From assembly GCA_964346495.1 (NCBI GenBank), contig CAYFUW010000040.1, positions 1-19,315 on the forward strand: DNA of 19,315 nt. The letters run 5' to 3'. Under the pieces are notes generated by a model. It saw only the letters and a list, made by a program, of their open reading frames with translations. It made no database searches and was not told the origin of the DNA. Of the stretch, positions 13,575 through 19,315 are shown piece by piece. Made by a program: the position numbers and the translations under genes. How positions within the stretch are numbered: the stretch's first letter is position 1; every line of letters begins with the position of its first letter. The DNA is from JBGZFC01 sp964346495. Its GTDB lineage: Bacteria > Bacteroidota > Bacteroidia > Bacteroidales > Dysgonomonadaceae.

Positions 13575-16190
13575 TTACTTCCCCTTCACAATTTTCTTTA
13601 TCTCATTCAATTTATTCAGTGCTTCAATCGGTGTTAAGTTATTTACATCCAGATTGATTATTTCATCGCGTACTTGGCTTAGTATAGGATCGTCTAATTG
13701 GAAAAAGTTTAGTTGATACCCTTCCCGTTTCTCTACGATATCTTTTATCGGTTTGTTAACTCCGCCTTTTCTGCTGCTCGCTTCCATTTCCGATAAAATA
13801 TCTGCTGCACGCTGTGTGATGCTTTGCGGCATTCCCGCCATTTTTGCCACGTGAATACCAAAACTGTGTTCACTTCCGCCAGGCAGAAGTTTACGAATAA
13901 ATATTACTTTATTGTCAATCTCTTTTACAGCCACATTGTAATTCTTAATGCGCTTGAACGTTTTTTCCATTTCGTTCAATTCGTGGTAGTGAGTAGCGAA
14001 AAGAGTTTTGGCACGTGCTTTCGGATGTTCGTGGATATATTCTACAATAGCCCAGGCAATAGAAATTCCGTCGTAAGTACTTGTTCCACGTCCTAACTCA
14101 TCGAAAAGTACCAAACTTTTGGGTGTGATATTGTTCAAAATATTTGCCGCTTCGTTCATCTCCACCATAAATGTGGATTCGCCGAGCGAAATATTGTCCG
14201 ATGCTCCCACACGAGTAAATACTTTATCAACCAAACCGATTTTAGCCGAGTCGGCAGGAACGAATGAGCCGATTTGCGCCATAATGGTTATTAGCGCCGT
14301 TTGTCGCAACAGAGCCGATTTTCCCGCCATATTTGGACCGGTTACAATAATAATCTGTTGCGTTTTGCTGTCTAAATAGATATCGTTGGCGATATACGGT
14401 TCATCGGGTGGTAGTTGCTTTTCGATAACCGGATGTCGTCCATTTTTAATATCGATAACGTCGGTTTCGTTAATATCGGGACGAATATATTTGTTCTCCA
14501 TTGCAACGTTTGCAAACGAGAGCAAACAGTCGGTTCGGGCAATAATATTCGCGTTTATCTGAATAGTGGGAATATACTCAATTAAACTCGCTACCAAGTC
14601 AGCATATATTTGGTTTTCCAGAGCGATAATTTTCTCTTCCGCTCCCAAAATTTGCTCTTCGTACTCTTTCAACTCTTCGGTGATATAACGCTCAGCGCTA
14701 ACAAGTGTCTGTTTGCGAACCCATTCGGGCGGAACTTTGTCTTTATGCGTGTTTCGCACCTCGATATAATACCCGAAAACATTGTTGAAAGCCACTTTGA
14801 GAGAAGGAATACCCGTTCGTTCGCTTTCGGTCTGTTGCAATTGCATCAAATAATCTTTTCCCGAATAGGCGATTTTCCGCACCTTATCCAATTCCTGATT
14901 TACACCGTTTTTAATAAATCCGCCTTTGTTGAGAAGTACGGGTGGGTCGGGCATAATCTCTTTCTCGATTCTATCACGGATAATGGGGCAAGGATTCAGC
15001 TTTTCGCCCATTTCGCGCAAACTCGGGTTTTTCGATGCTAAAAAGGCTTCACGAATTGGTTCTATAGCGGTCAGCGCAACTTTTAGTTGAATTACTTCTC
15101 GTGGATTAATTCTACCTACGGCTGCCTTTGAGATAATTCGTTCCAAATCGCCGATAAGCGATATTTGTTGTTCAAGCAGTTTTTTCAAATCGGGTTCCCT
15201 GAAAAAGTCTTCCACCACATTCAATCTCTTTTCAATGGGTTTCGCCTCTTTCAACGGAAAAACAATCCAGCGTCGCAACAGGCGCGAGCCCATGGGCGAT
15301 ATGGTTTTATCGAGAACTTCGAGCAGAGATTTTCCACCTTCGTTCATAGTGGAAATAAGCTCCAAACTGCGGACGGTAAATTTATCCAAGCGTACAAAAC
15401 GCTCTTCCTCAATTCTGTTTAGCGAATTGATGTGACCAATATTTTTGTGTTGCGTAATGTCTAAGTAGTGAAGTACCGCACCCGAAGCAATAATGCCCAG
15501 GTCGAGATGCTCAATTCCGAAACCTTTCAGACTTTTTGTTTGAAAATGAGATAGAAGTCGGTCGCGGGAAGCATCTTCGGTAAAAATCCAATCGTCTAAT
15601 TCAAATAAGAAAAATGAACTGCCGAAGTTTTCTTCAAACTTCTTTTTGCTGCCTCTTTCGATAAGAATCTCTTTCGGTGAAAAACTGGAAAGAAGTTTGT
15701 CTATATCGTCACGTGAACCTTCTGTTGTGAGAAATTCTCCGGTGGAAACATCTAGAAAAGAGATACCAAACTGTTTATTATTGGATGAGTGAATCGCGCA
15801 AAGGAAATTGTTCTCTTTATGATTCAAAATTGTGTCATTAATGGAAACACCGGGTGTTACCAACTCGGTAATACCACGTTTTACCAATGTTTTGGTCTGT
15901 TTCGGATCTTCCAGTTGGTCGCAAATGGCAACTCGCTTTCCGGCACGGACAAGTTTTGGCAAGTATGTATCGAGAGCATGGTGGGGAAATCCCGCCAACT
16001 CAACATACTGTGCAGCACCATTGGCACGACGAGTTAGTGTAATACCCAATATTTCGGAAGCGATTATCGCATCATCGGAAAAAGTTTCATAAAAGTCTCC
16101 AACTCGAAACAGCAAGATAGCATCGGGATGTTGCGATTTTATCTTGACAAACTGCTTCATCATTGGTGTTTCAGCAATTTTCTTACCCAC
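13575..16190 (-). CDS. mutS: DNA mismatch repair protein MutS
   Basis: MutS recognises mismatches (G:T among the best substrates) and small loops and starts methylation-independent repair with MutL. At 871 residues it has the full domain set. The mismatch-binding Phe-x-Glu motif is GDFYETF (Phe33, Glu35). The C-terminal ATPase has Walker A GPNMAGKSALLRQ (about 616-628), the signature region with NISLGESTFMVEM, Walker B LVLFDELGRGTSTYDG (about 693-708) and the ATHYHEL switch. The start is GTG 16190, 20 nt behind an exact -7 box; ATG 16163 would remove residues that belong to the family N-terminus (KKIAETPMMKQF). The stop is 7 nt before the methyltransferase fusion, with no terminator between, so they probably share a transcript. 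Confidence 0.97.
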   Translation of the reverse strand: MGKKIAETPMMKQFVKIKSQHPDAILLFRVGDFYETFSDDAIIASEILGITLTRRANGAAQYVELAGFPHHALDTYLPKLVRAGKRVAICDQLEDPKQTKTLVKRGITELVTPGVSINDTILNHKENNFLCAIHSSNNKQFGISFLDVSTGEFLTTEGSRDDIDKLLSSFSPKEILIERGSKKKFEENFGSSFFLFELDDWIFTEDASRDRLLSHFQTKSLKGFGIEHLDLGIIASGAVLHYLDITQHKNIGHINSLNRIEEERFVRLDKFTVRSLELISTMNEGGKSLLEVLDKTISPMGSRLLRRWIVFPLKEAKPIEKRLNVVEDFFREPDLKKLLEQQISLIGDLERIISKAAVGRINPREVIQLKVALTAIEPIREAFLASKNPSLREMGEKLNPCPIIRDRIEKEIMPDPPVLLNKGGFIKNGVNQELDKVRKIAYSGKDYLMQLQQTESERTGIPSLKVAFNNVFGYYIEVRNTHKDKVPPEWVRKQTLVSAERYITEELKEYEEQILGAEEKIIALENQIYADLVASLIEYIPTIQINANIIARTDCLLSFANVAMENKYIRPDINETDVIDIKNGRHPVIEKQLPPDEPYIANDIYLDSKTQQIIIVTGPNMAGKSALLRQTALITIMAQIGSFVPADSAKIGLVDKVFTRVGASDNISLGESTFMVEMNEAANILNNITPKSLVLFDELGRGTSTYDGISIAWAIVEYIHEHPKARAKTLFATHYHELNEMEKTFKRIKNYNVAVKEIDNKVIFIRKLLPGGSEHSFGIHVAKMAGMPQSITQRAADILSEMEASSRKGGVNKPIKDIVEKREGYQLNFFQLDDPILSQVRDEIINLDVNNLTPIEALNKLNEIKKIVKGK

Positions 16191-16210
16191 AATTTTTATT
16201 TTTTAGTGAA

Positions 16211-16218
16211 CAAAGATA
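16211..16218 (-). promoter_or_regulatory. -7 box of the mutS promoter (TATCTTTG)
   Basis: Minus-strand TATCTTTG is an exact TAnnTTTG and lies 20 nt before the GTG at 16190, giving a very short leader. No TTTG is found 19-21 nt upstream. It probably drives mutS, the methyltransferase fusion and the nuclease together, since no other promoter is apparent before them. Confidence 0.55.
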
Positions 16219-16253
16219 CGGTTTTTCTATTTTCGTTTGAGCTGTTTTTATCG

Positions 16254-16946
16254 TTATTTTTGGTTAAGTAAAATTTTTGTCAGCTCTTTCACACCTTCCG
16301 ATGCGCCTTTTTTGATGTGATGCGTGTCGCTTCGGCTTGTTCTCACATCTTTCGGGTCGATAAGATACACCGGAACATTGTAGGGTACGTATGCCAGCAA
16401 TCCCGCTGCCGGATAAACATTCATCGATGTTCCGATAATAACGTAAATATCGGCTTGTTCCGAAATTCTTGCTGCATCGGTAATCATAGGAACCGCTTCA
16501 CCGAACCAAACAATATGCGGGCGAAGTTGATAACCCTTTTCGCATTTATCACCCAAATGAATATCGCAGTTCTCTTCCGACATTTCGTAGATAAGCGACT
16601 CGTCGCCTGTTGAGCGCGACTTCATCAACTCACCATGCAGATGAATTACATTTGTGCTTCCTGCTCGTTCGTGCAAATCGTCCACGTTTTGTGTAATTAT
16701 CTGTACATCGAAATGCTTTTCCAACTCTGCCAATCCGTAATGTCCTTCGTTTGGCTTGGCTCCCAGCAGCTGATGACGACGTTCATTGTAAAATCTCAAT
16801 ACTAATTCGGGATTAGCTGCAAATCCTTCGGGAGTAGCAACTTGCTCCACGGGATAATTTTCCCATAATCCGCCCGAATCTCTAAACGTGGCTATTCCAC
16901 TCTCTGCACTCATTCCTGCACCGGTAAGAACTACTAATTTTTTCAT
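16254..16946 (-). CDS. cobB: NAD-dependent protein deacylase, sirtuin family
   Basis: A 230-residue sirtuin that removes acyl groups from lysines with NAD. Motifs: GAGMSAESGIATFRDSGGLW (9-28) for NAD, TQNVDDLHERAG (85-96), catalytic His104 in IHLHGEL, then GTSMNVYPAAGL near 193-204. Tyr53 and Arg56 in RFYNERR form the Y-x2-R pair of class III sirtuins (CobB, SIRT5), which favours negatively charged acyl groups such as succinyl. Only two cysteines, Cys127 and Cys135, remain in the zinc region, so the usual four-cysteine zinc site is incomplete, as in some class III bacterial members. It is single-domain and cytosolic. It lies upstream of mutS in the same direction, but mutS has its own promoter box. 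Confidence 0.93.
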   Translation of the reverse strand: MKKLVVLTGAGMSAESGIATFRDSGGLWENYPVEQVATPEGFAANPELVLRFYNERRHQLLGAKPNEGHYGLAELEKHFDVQIITQNVDDLHERAGSTNVIHLHGELMKSRSTGDESLIYEMSEENCDIHLGDKCEKGYQLRPHIVWFGEAVPMITDAARISEQADIYVIIGTSMNVYPAAGLLAYVPYNVPVYLIDPKDVRTSRSDTHHIKKGASEGVKELTKILLNQK

Positions 16947-16971
16947 ATCTATATATTTAAAGTTTTGTAAT

Positions 16972-17008
16972 AATCTGTTTTTGTGAAGCTTAAAAATCTG
17001 TTTTTATG
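16972..17008. repeat. Direct repeat upstream of cobB
   Basis: AATCTGTTTTTGTG at 16972-16985 recurs as AATCTGTTTTTATG at 16995-17008, 23 nt apart start to start (about two helical turns). It sits in the 246-nt spacer between the divergent genes cobB and the FKBP gene. It could be an operator or chance in T-rich DNA. Confidence 0.3.
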
Positions 17009-17160
17009 TAAAATCGACCTTCTCTCTTTGTAAATTAATAAGAAATTAGTATATTTCATTTTTAGACTACGAAGAGAAAAAACATTGACTTTATTTGACC
17101 TTAACATTACAAATATAGTTTTTTATCCTTGAAATACGAAGTTATTTCATATTAAAATTG

Positions 17161-17168
17161 TACTTTTG
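17161..17168 (+). promoter_or_regulatory. -7 box of the FKBP operon promoter (TACTTTTG)
   Basis: TACTTTTG is an exact TAnnTTTG and lies 24 nt before the ATG at 17193. A TTTG -33 element is not evident in 17135-17142. The in-frame TTG at 17166 is part of this box and is therefore rejected as a start codon. Confidence 0.6.
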
Positions 17169-17192
17169 TGCTTTAATTTAAAAAAACAAGAC

Positions 17193-17777
17193 ATGGATAA
17201 AGTAAGTTATGCTTTGGGTATGAGTATGGCTGCCAATTTTTTAAACTCAGGTTTAAAAGATATTGATGTAGCATCATTTATGAAAGCATTCAAAGAAGTG
17301 ATGAATAATGAGTCAACAGATTTAACTCCTCAGGAGGCAAACAGACTCATACAAGAGTATTTTACCAAAAGACAGGAAGAGATGTTAAGTCAAAACCTGC
17401 AAGCAGGTATCGACTTTTTAGAAGAAAATAAAAAAAGAGAAAACGTTGTTGCATTGCCAAGCGGATTGCAGTACGAAATATTGACCGAAGGTAAAGGTGA
17501 GAAACCGAAAGCTACTGACAAAGTTAAATGTCACTATCATGGCACACTTATTGATGGTACAGTCTTTGACAGCTCTGTACAACGCGGACAACCAGCCGTT
17601 TTTGGTGTAAACCAGGTTATTAAAGGTTGGGTTGAAGCATTGCAACTGATGCCGGTTGGCTCAAAGTGGCGTTTATTTATCCCGTCGGAGTTGGCATACG
17701 GACAACAAGGAGCCGGAGAAATTATTCAGCCTAATTCTACTCTTATTTTCGATGTGGAATTACTTGAAATAAATTAA
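17193..17777 (+). CDS. FKBP-type peptidyl-prolyl isomerase, cytosolic
   Basis: A 194-residue protein catalysing cis-trans isomerisation of prolyl bonds. The N-terminal ~80 residues are the helical dimerisation domain of FkpA/Mip-type FKBPs (MDKVSYALGMSMAANFLNSG and RLIQEYFTKRQEEM). The FKBP domain runs about 88-194, with LPSGLQYEIL, VKCHYHGTLIDGTVFDSS, GVNQVIKGWVEALQLMPVG and LAYGQQGAG, preserving the Tyr, Phe, Val-Ile, Trp and Tyr pocket residues. There is no signal sequence, unlike the lipoprotein paralogue 37 nt downstream. ATG 17193 is chosen because the upstream TTG lies in the promoter. The pair probably forms an operon that supplies folding helpers to two compartments. Confidence 0.92.
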   Translation: MDKVSYALGMSMAANFLNSGLKDIDVASFMKAFKEVMNNESTDLTPQEANRLIQEYFTKRQEEMLSQNLQAGIDFLEENKKRENVVALPSGLQYEILTEGKGEKPKATDKVKCHYHGTLIDGTVFDSSVQRGQPAVFGVNQVIKGWVEALQLMPVGSKWRLFIPSELAYGQQGAGEIIQPNSTLIFDVELLEIN

Positions 17778-17814
17778 ACAGATTTATAAACTTAACAATA
17801 AAATAAAAACAGAA

Positions 17815-18837
17815 ATGAAAAATAAATTTTTTTATGCACTTAGTGCACTTCTTATTGGTGGCATGATTTTAGTTTCGTGCGACAATAATAGTCCAAGATC
17901 TAAAGCTGTGTTAAACAGCACTATCGACAGTTTGTCATTTGCTTATGGCGTTAATTTAGCCGATCAAGGTTTGGTAGAATATCTGGAGAGATCAGGTATT
18001 TTAGAAAGTACCGCACAAATAGAGTATGACTATCAGATGAGAATATCTGCAGCAGCCGATTCTGTTGCCAGAGAAAGTTTGAAAAAAGAATTGAAGCATA
18101 AAATTGATTCAATTAATAAAATCAATGCTCCGAAACTAAACGAATTTATTAAAGGGTTTACAGAAGCAGTTAACAGTAATGACTCAAGATCTGCATACAT
18201 ACAAGGATTAAGCATTGGTATGCAAATGTCTAAACAGATGATTCCAAGCTTCAACGAGGCATTGGCAGCTATAGATTCTACTCAAAAAATCAAAAACGAT
18301 CAGCTTATTGCAGGTGTTGTAGGTGTATTGAGAAACAGCGAACTACCTATATCTAAAATGGATGCAGGTGCATTTGTTCAAAGAGAAATGATGAAAGCTC
18401 AGGAAGCACAAATGAGAAAACATGAAGAAGAGCTTAAAATACAGTACAAAGACAGTATTGCTGCAGGTGAAGCATATTTTGCCGAAAATGCTAAAAGAGA
18501 AGGTGTTGTGACACTTCCGAGCGGACTTCAATATGAGATATTGAAAGCTGGTAATGGTGCTATCCCAACAGCTGCCGACAGAGTAAAAGTTCATTATCAC
18601 GGAACTTTAATCAACGGAACAGTATTCGATAGCAGTATTGAGCGCAAAGAGCCTGCTGTTTTCGGTGTAACACAAGTAATACCGGGATGGACAGAAGCAT
18701 TGCAGTTAATGCCTGTAGGTTCTAAATGGAGACTTTATATTCCATACGATTTGGCATACGGTGCTCAAAGTATGGGAGCTATCAAGCCTTTCTCAAATCT
18801 TATTTTCGATGTGGAATTGTTAGCAATAGAAAAATAA
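17815..18837 (+). CDS. FKBP-type peptidyl-prolyl isomerase, lipoprotein
   Basis: A 340-residue lipoprotein with signal MKNKFFYALSALLIGGMILV and lipobox LVSC (Cys22), so it acts at a periplasmic membrane face. A long helical region (about 35-225) carries an FkpA-type N-domain motif IDSLSFAYGVNLADQ, then IQGLSIGMQMSKQM and a predicted coiled helix MKAQEAQMRKHEEELKIQYK. The FKBP domain occupies about 235-340 (LPSGLQYEILKAG, VHYHGTLINGTVFDSS, GWTEALQLMPVG, DLAYGAQ). Its catalytic domain is closely related to the upstream cytosolic protein, suggesting gene duplication with a longer dimerisation arm here. The ATG at 17815 is preceded by AACAGAA. A strong terminator follows 26 nt after the stop. Confidence 0.93.
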   Translation: MKNKFFYALSALLIGGMILVSCDNNSPRSKAVLNSTIDSLSFAYGVNLADQGLVEYLERSGILESTAQIEYDYQMRISAAADSVARESLKKELKHKIDSINKINAPKLNEFIKGFTEAVNSNDSRSAYIQGLSIGMQMSKQMIPSFNEALAAIDSTQKIKNDQLIAGVVGVLRNSELPISKMDAGAFVQREMMKAQEAQMRKHEEELKIQYKDSIAAGEAYFAENAKREGVVTLPSGLQYEILKAGNGAIPTAADRVKVHYHGTLINGTVFDSSIERKEPAVFGVTQVIPGWTEALQLMPVGSKWRLYIPYDLAYGAQSMGAIKPFSNLIFDVELLAIEK

Positions 18838-18862
18838 GAAAATCCTGTATTGATAAAATAAG

Positions 18863-18899
18863 AACAGCATCAAAGAAGAGCTCTTTGATGCTGTTTTTT
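18863..18899 (+). terminator. Rho-independent terminator of the FKBP operon
   Basis: ACAGCATCAAAGA (18864-18876) pairs perfectly with TCTTTGATGCTGT (18882-18894) around a 5-nt AGAGC loop, and a T tract follows (18894-18899). It lies 26 nt after the lipoprotein stop. Confidence 0.93.
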
Positions 18900-18946
18900 A
18901 TGTCACTGTATTTGTTTCTGTATGTAATTTTTTAAAGTTTTACACA

Positions 18947-18976
18947 GGGACTAACGGCTTTAAGTCCGTTCGTCCC
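18947..18976. repeat. REP-like imperfect palindrome
   Basis: GGGAC and ACGG pair with CCGT and GTCCC around an 8-nt loop (CTTTAAGT), with TA and TC facing each other as an internal mismatch. The form resembles dispersed intergenic palindromes of REP type; whether other copies exist cannot be judged from one window. No T tract follows, so it is not a typical terminator. Confidence 0.45.
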
Positions 18977-19031
18977 ATTGATTAATAAATATCCAGTAAT
19001 CGGCTTGCGGTTTTGGTTACATTTATCCTAC

Positions 19032-19060
19032 GCAACAAACCGCATGTAGCGGTTGGTTGC
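19032..19060. repeat. Hairpin GCAA-ca-AACCGC / GCGGTT-gg-TTGC
   Basis: A 6-bp AACCGC/GCGGTT stem with a 5-nt ATGTA loop is extended by a further 4-bp GCAA/TTGC stem across a two-base internal loop. It is part of the gene-free stretch 18900-19226, which holds no ORF of note but several inverted repeats and, at its right end, the tRNA promoter. Confidence 0.5.
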
Positions 19061-19120
19061 ACTGTTCAAAACCTATACAGCTACTTTGTTTAGATATGTG
19101 TATAATGTTTTTATTTAAAT

Positions 19121-19136
19121 GCTACTTGTAAGTAGC
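19121..19136. repeat. Palindrome GCTACTTGTAAGTAGC
   Basis: A 16-nt inverted repeat with seven paired bases on each side of GT. GTAGCTGTTGGTTAG directly overlaps its right arm and resembles GTAGCGGTTGGTTGC at 19047-19060, so this spacer contains a short degenerate repeat. Function unknown; possible protein-binding site or repeat element. Confidence 0.4.
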
Positions 19137-19182
19137 TGTTGGTTAGATAGCTAGTTCGCTGCGGTTGAATTTTACATGAATA

Positions 19183-19214
19183 TTTGTTCAATACAAAAAA
19201 AAACTATACCTTTG
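19183..19214 (+). promoter_or_regulatory. Promoter of tRNA-Pro (TTTG-N20-TACCTTTG)
   Basis: TTTG at 19183-19186 and TACCTTTG at 19207-19214 are separated by exactly 20 nt, the best spacing for the Bacteroidetes housekeeping sigma factor. The tRNA begins 12 nt downstream, which leaves only a few nucleotides of leader. Confidence 0.85.
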
Positions 19215-19226
19215 CAGTCACTTTTT

Positions 19227-19302
19227 CGGGATGTAGCTCAGTCCGGTTTAGAGTACTCGTCTGGGGGGCGAGGGGTCGGAAGTTCGAATCTTCTCATCCC
19301 GA
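19227..19302 (+). tRNA. tRNA-Pro, anticodon GGG
   Basis: A complete 76-nt cloverleaf. The acceptor stem CGGGATG (19227-19233) pairs with CATCCCG (19295-19301), with discriminator A19302. The D arm is GCTC/GAGT with AGTCCGGTTTA loop. The anticodon stem CTCGT/GCGAG holds loop CTGGGGG, anticodon GGG at 19263-19265. The T arm has GGAAG/CTTCT around TTCGAAT. The CCA end is not encoded, which is normal for this phylum. It reads CCC and CCU proline codons. Confidence 0.96.
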
Positions 19303-19315
19303 CAATTAAAGGGTT

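Noticed and set aside
13824..16092. Several plus-strand ORFs of 80-140 codons opposite mutS
   Set aside because: They are antisense shadows of a well-conserved gene, with no motifs or promoters.
18726..18935. Plus-strand ORF overlapping the end of the FKBP lipoprotein gene
   Set aside because: It is out of frame within the conserved FKBP domain and runs through the terminator hairpin.
18838..19226. CRISPR array or attachment site near the tRNA
   Set aside because: The repeats are short, diverged and irregularly spaced, and no duplication of the tRNA 3' end is seen in the window.

Overview
The window comes from a member of the Bacteroidota, most likely the order Bacteroidales. The evidence is the TAnnTTTG -7 boxes (two with TTTG exactly 20 nt upstream) in front of several genes, the lack of strong Shine-Dalgarno sites, lipoprotein signals of the LVxC type, the AT-rich DNA, and an envelope cluster (barrel protein, TPR protein, LptC, CorC-like protein) that I recall from Bacteroidales genomes. 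I cannot fix the genus.

Layout. 134-2236 (+): dapA, ribE and an FMN-type nitroreductase. 2391-7969 (+): an envelope run of outer-membrane barrel, TPR periplasmic protein, LptC lipoprotein, CBS/CorC membrane protein and a GH16 lipoprotein, meeting queF tail to tail with 6 nt between stops. 7976-10492 (-): queF, an orphan barrel-like gene, and two copies of a small outer-membrane protein gene, one broken by an in-frame stop; a decayed queF 5' fragment lies between the copies. The repeats line up as one old tandem duplication. 10525-16946 (-): a restriction-modification module sits directly behind mutS, followed by a sirtuin gene (cobB). 17193-18837 (+): two FKBP-type prolyl isomerases, one cytosolic and one a lipoprotein, ending in a strong terminator. 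18900-19302: a hairpin-rich spacer and a tRNA-Pro(GGG) with its own promoter.

The most interesting object is the 658-residue protein at 11591-13567. Its first ~215 residues are an iron-sulfur HhH-GPD DNA glycosylase that resembles the G:T mismatch thymine glycosylase MIG of Methanothermobacter more than MutY or endonuclease III. The rest is a complete cytosine-5 DNA methyltransferase. Deamination of 5-methylcytosine makes T:G mismatches, so one polypeptide appears to carry both the enzyme that makes the mutable base and the enzyme that repairs it, a role usually filled by a separate vsr or MIG gene. A PD-(D/E)XK nuclease gene follows 7 nt later, and mutS, whose product also recognises G:T mismatches, ends 7 nt before. 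The three genes look like one transcript. Function, specificity and novelty are inferred from sequence reading alone.
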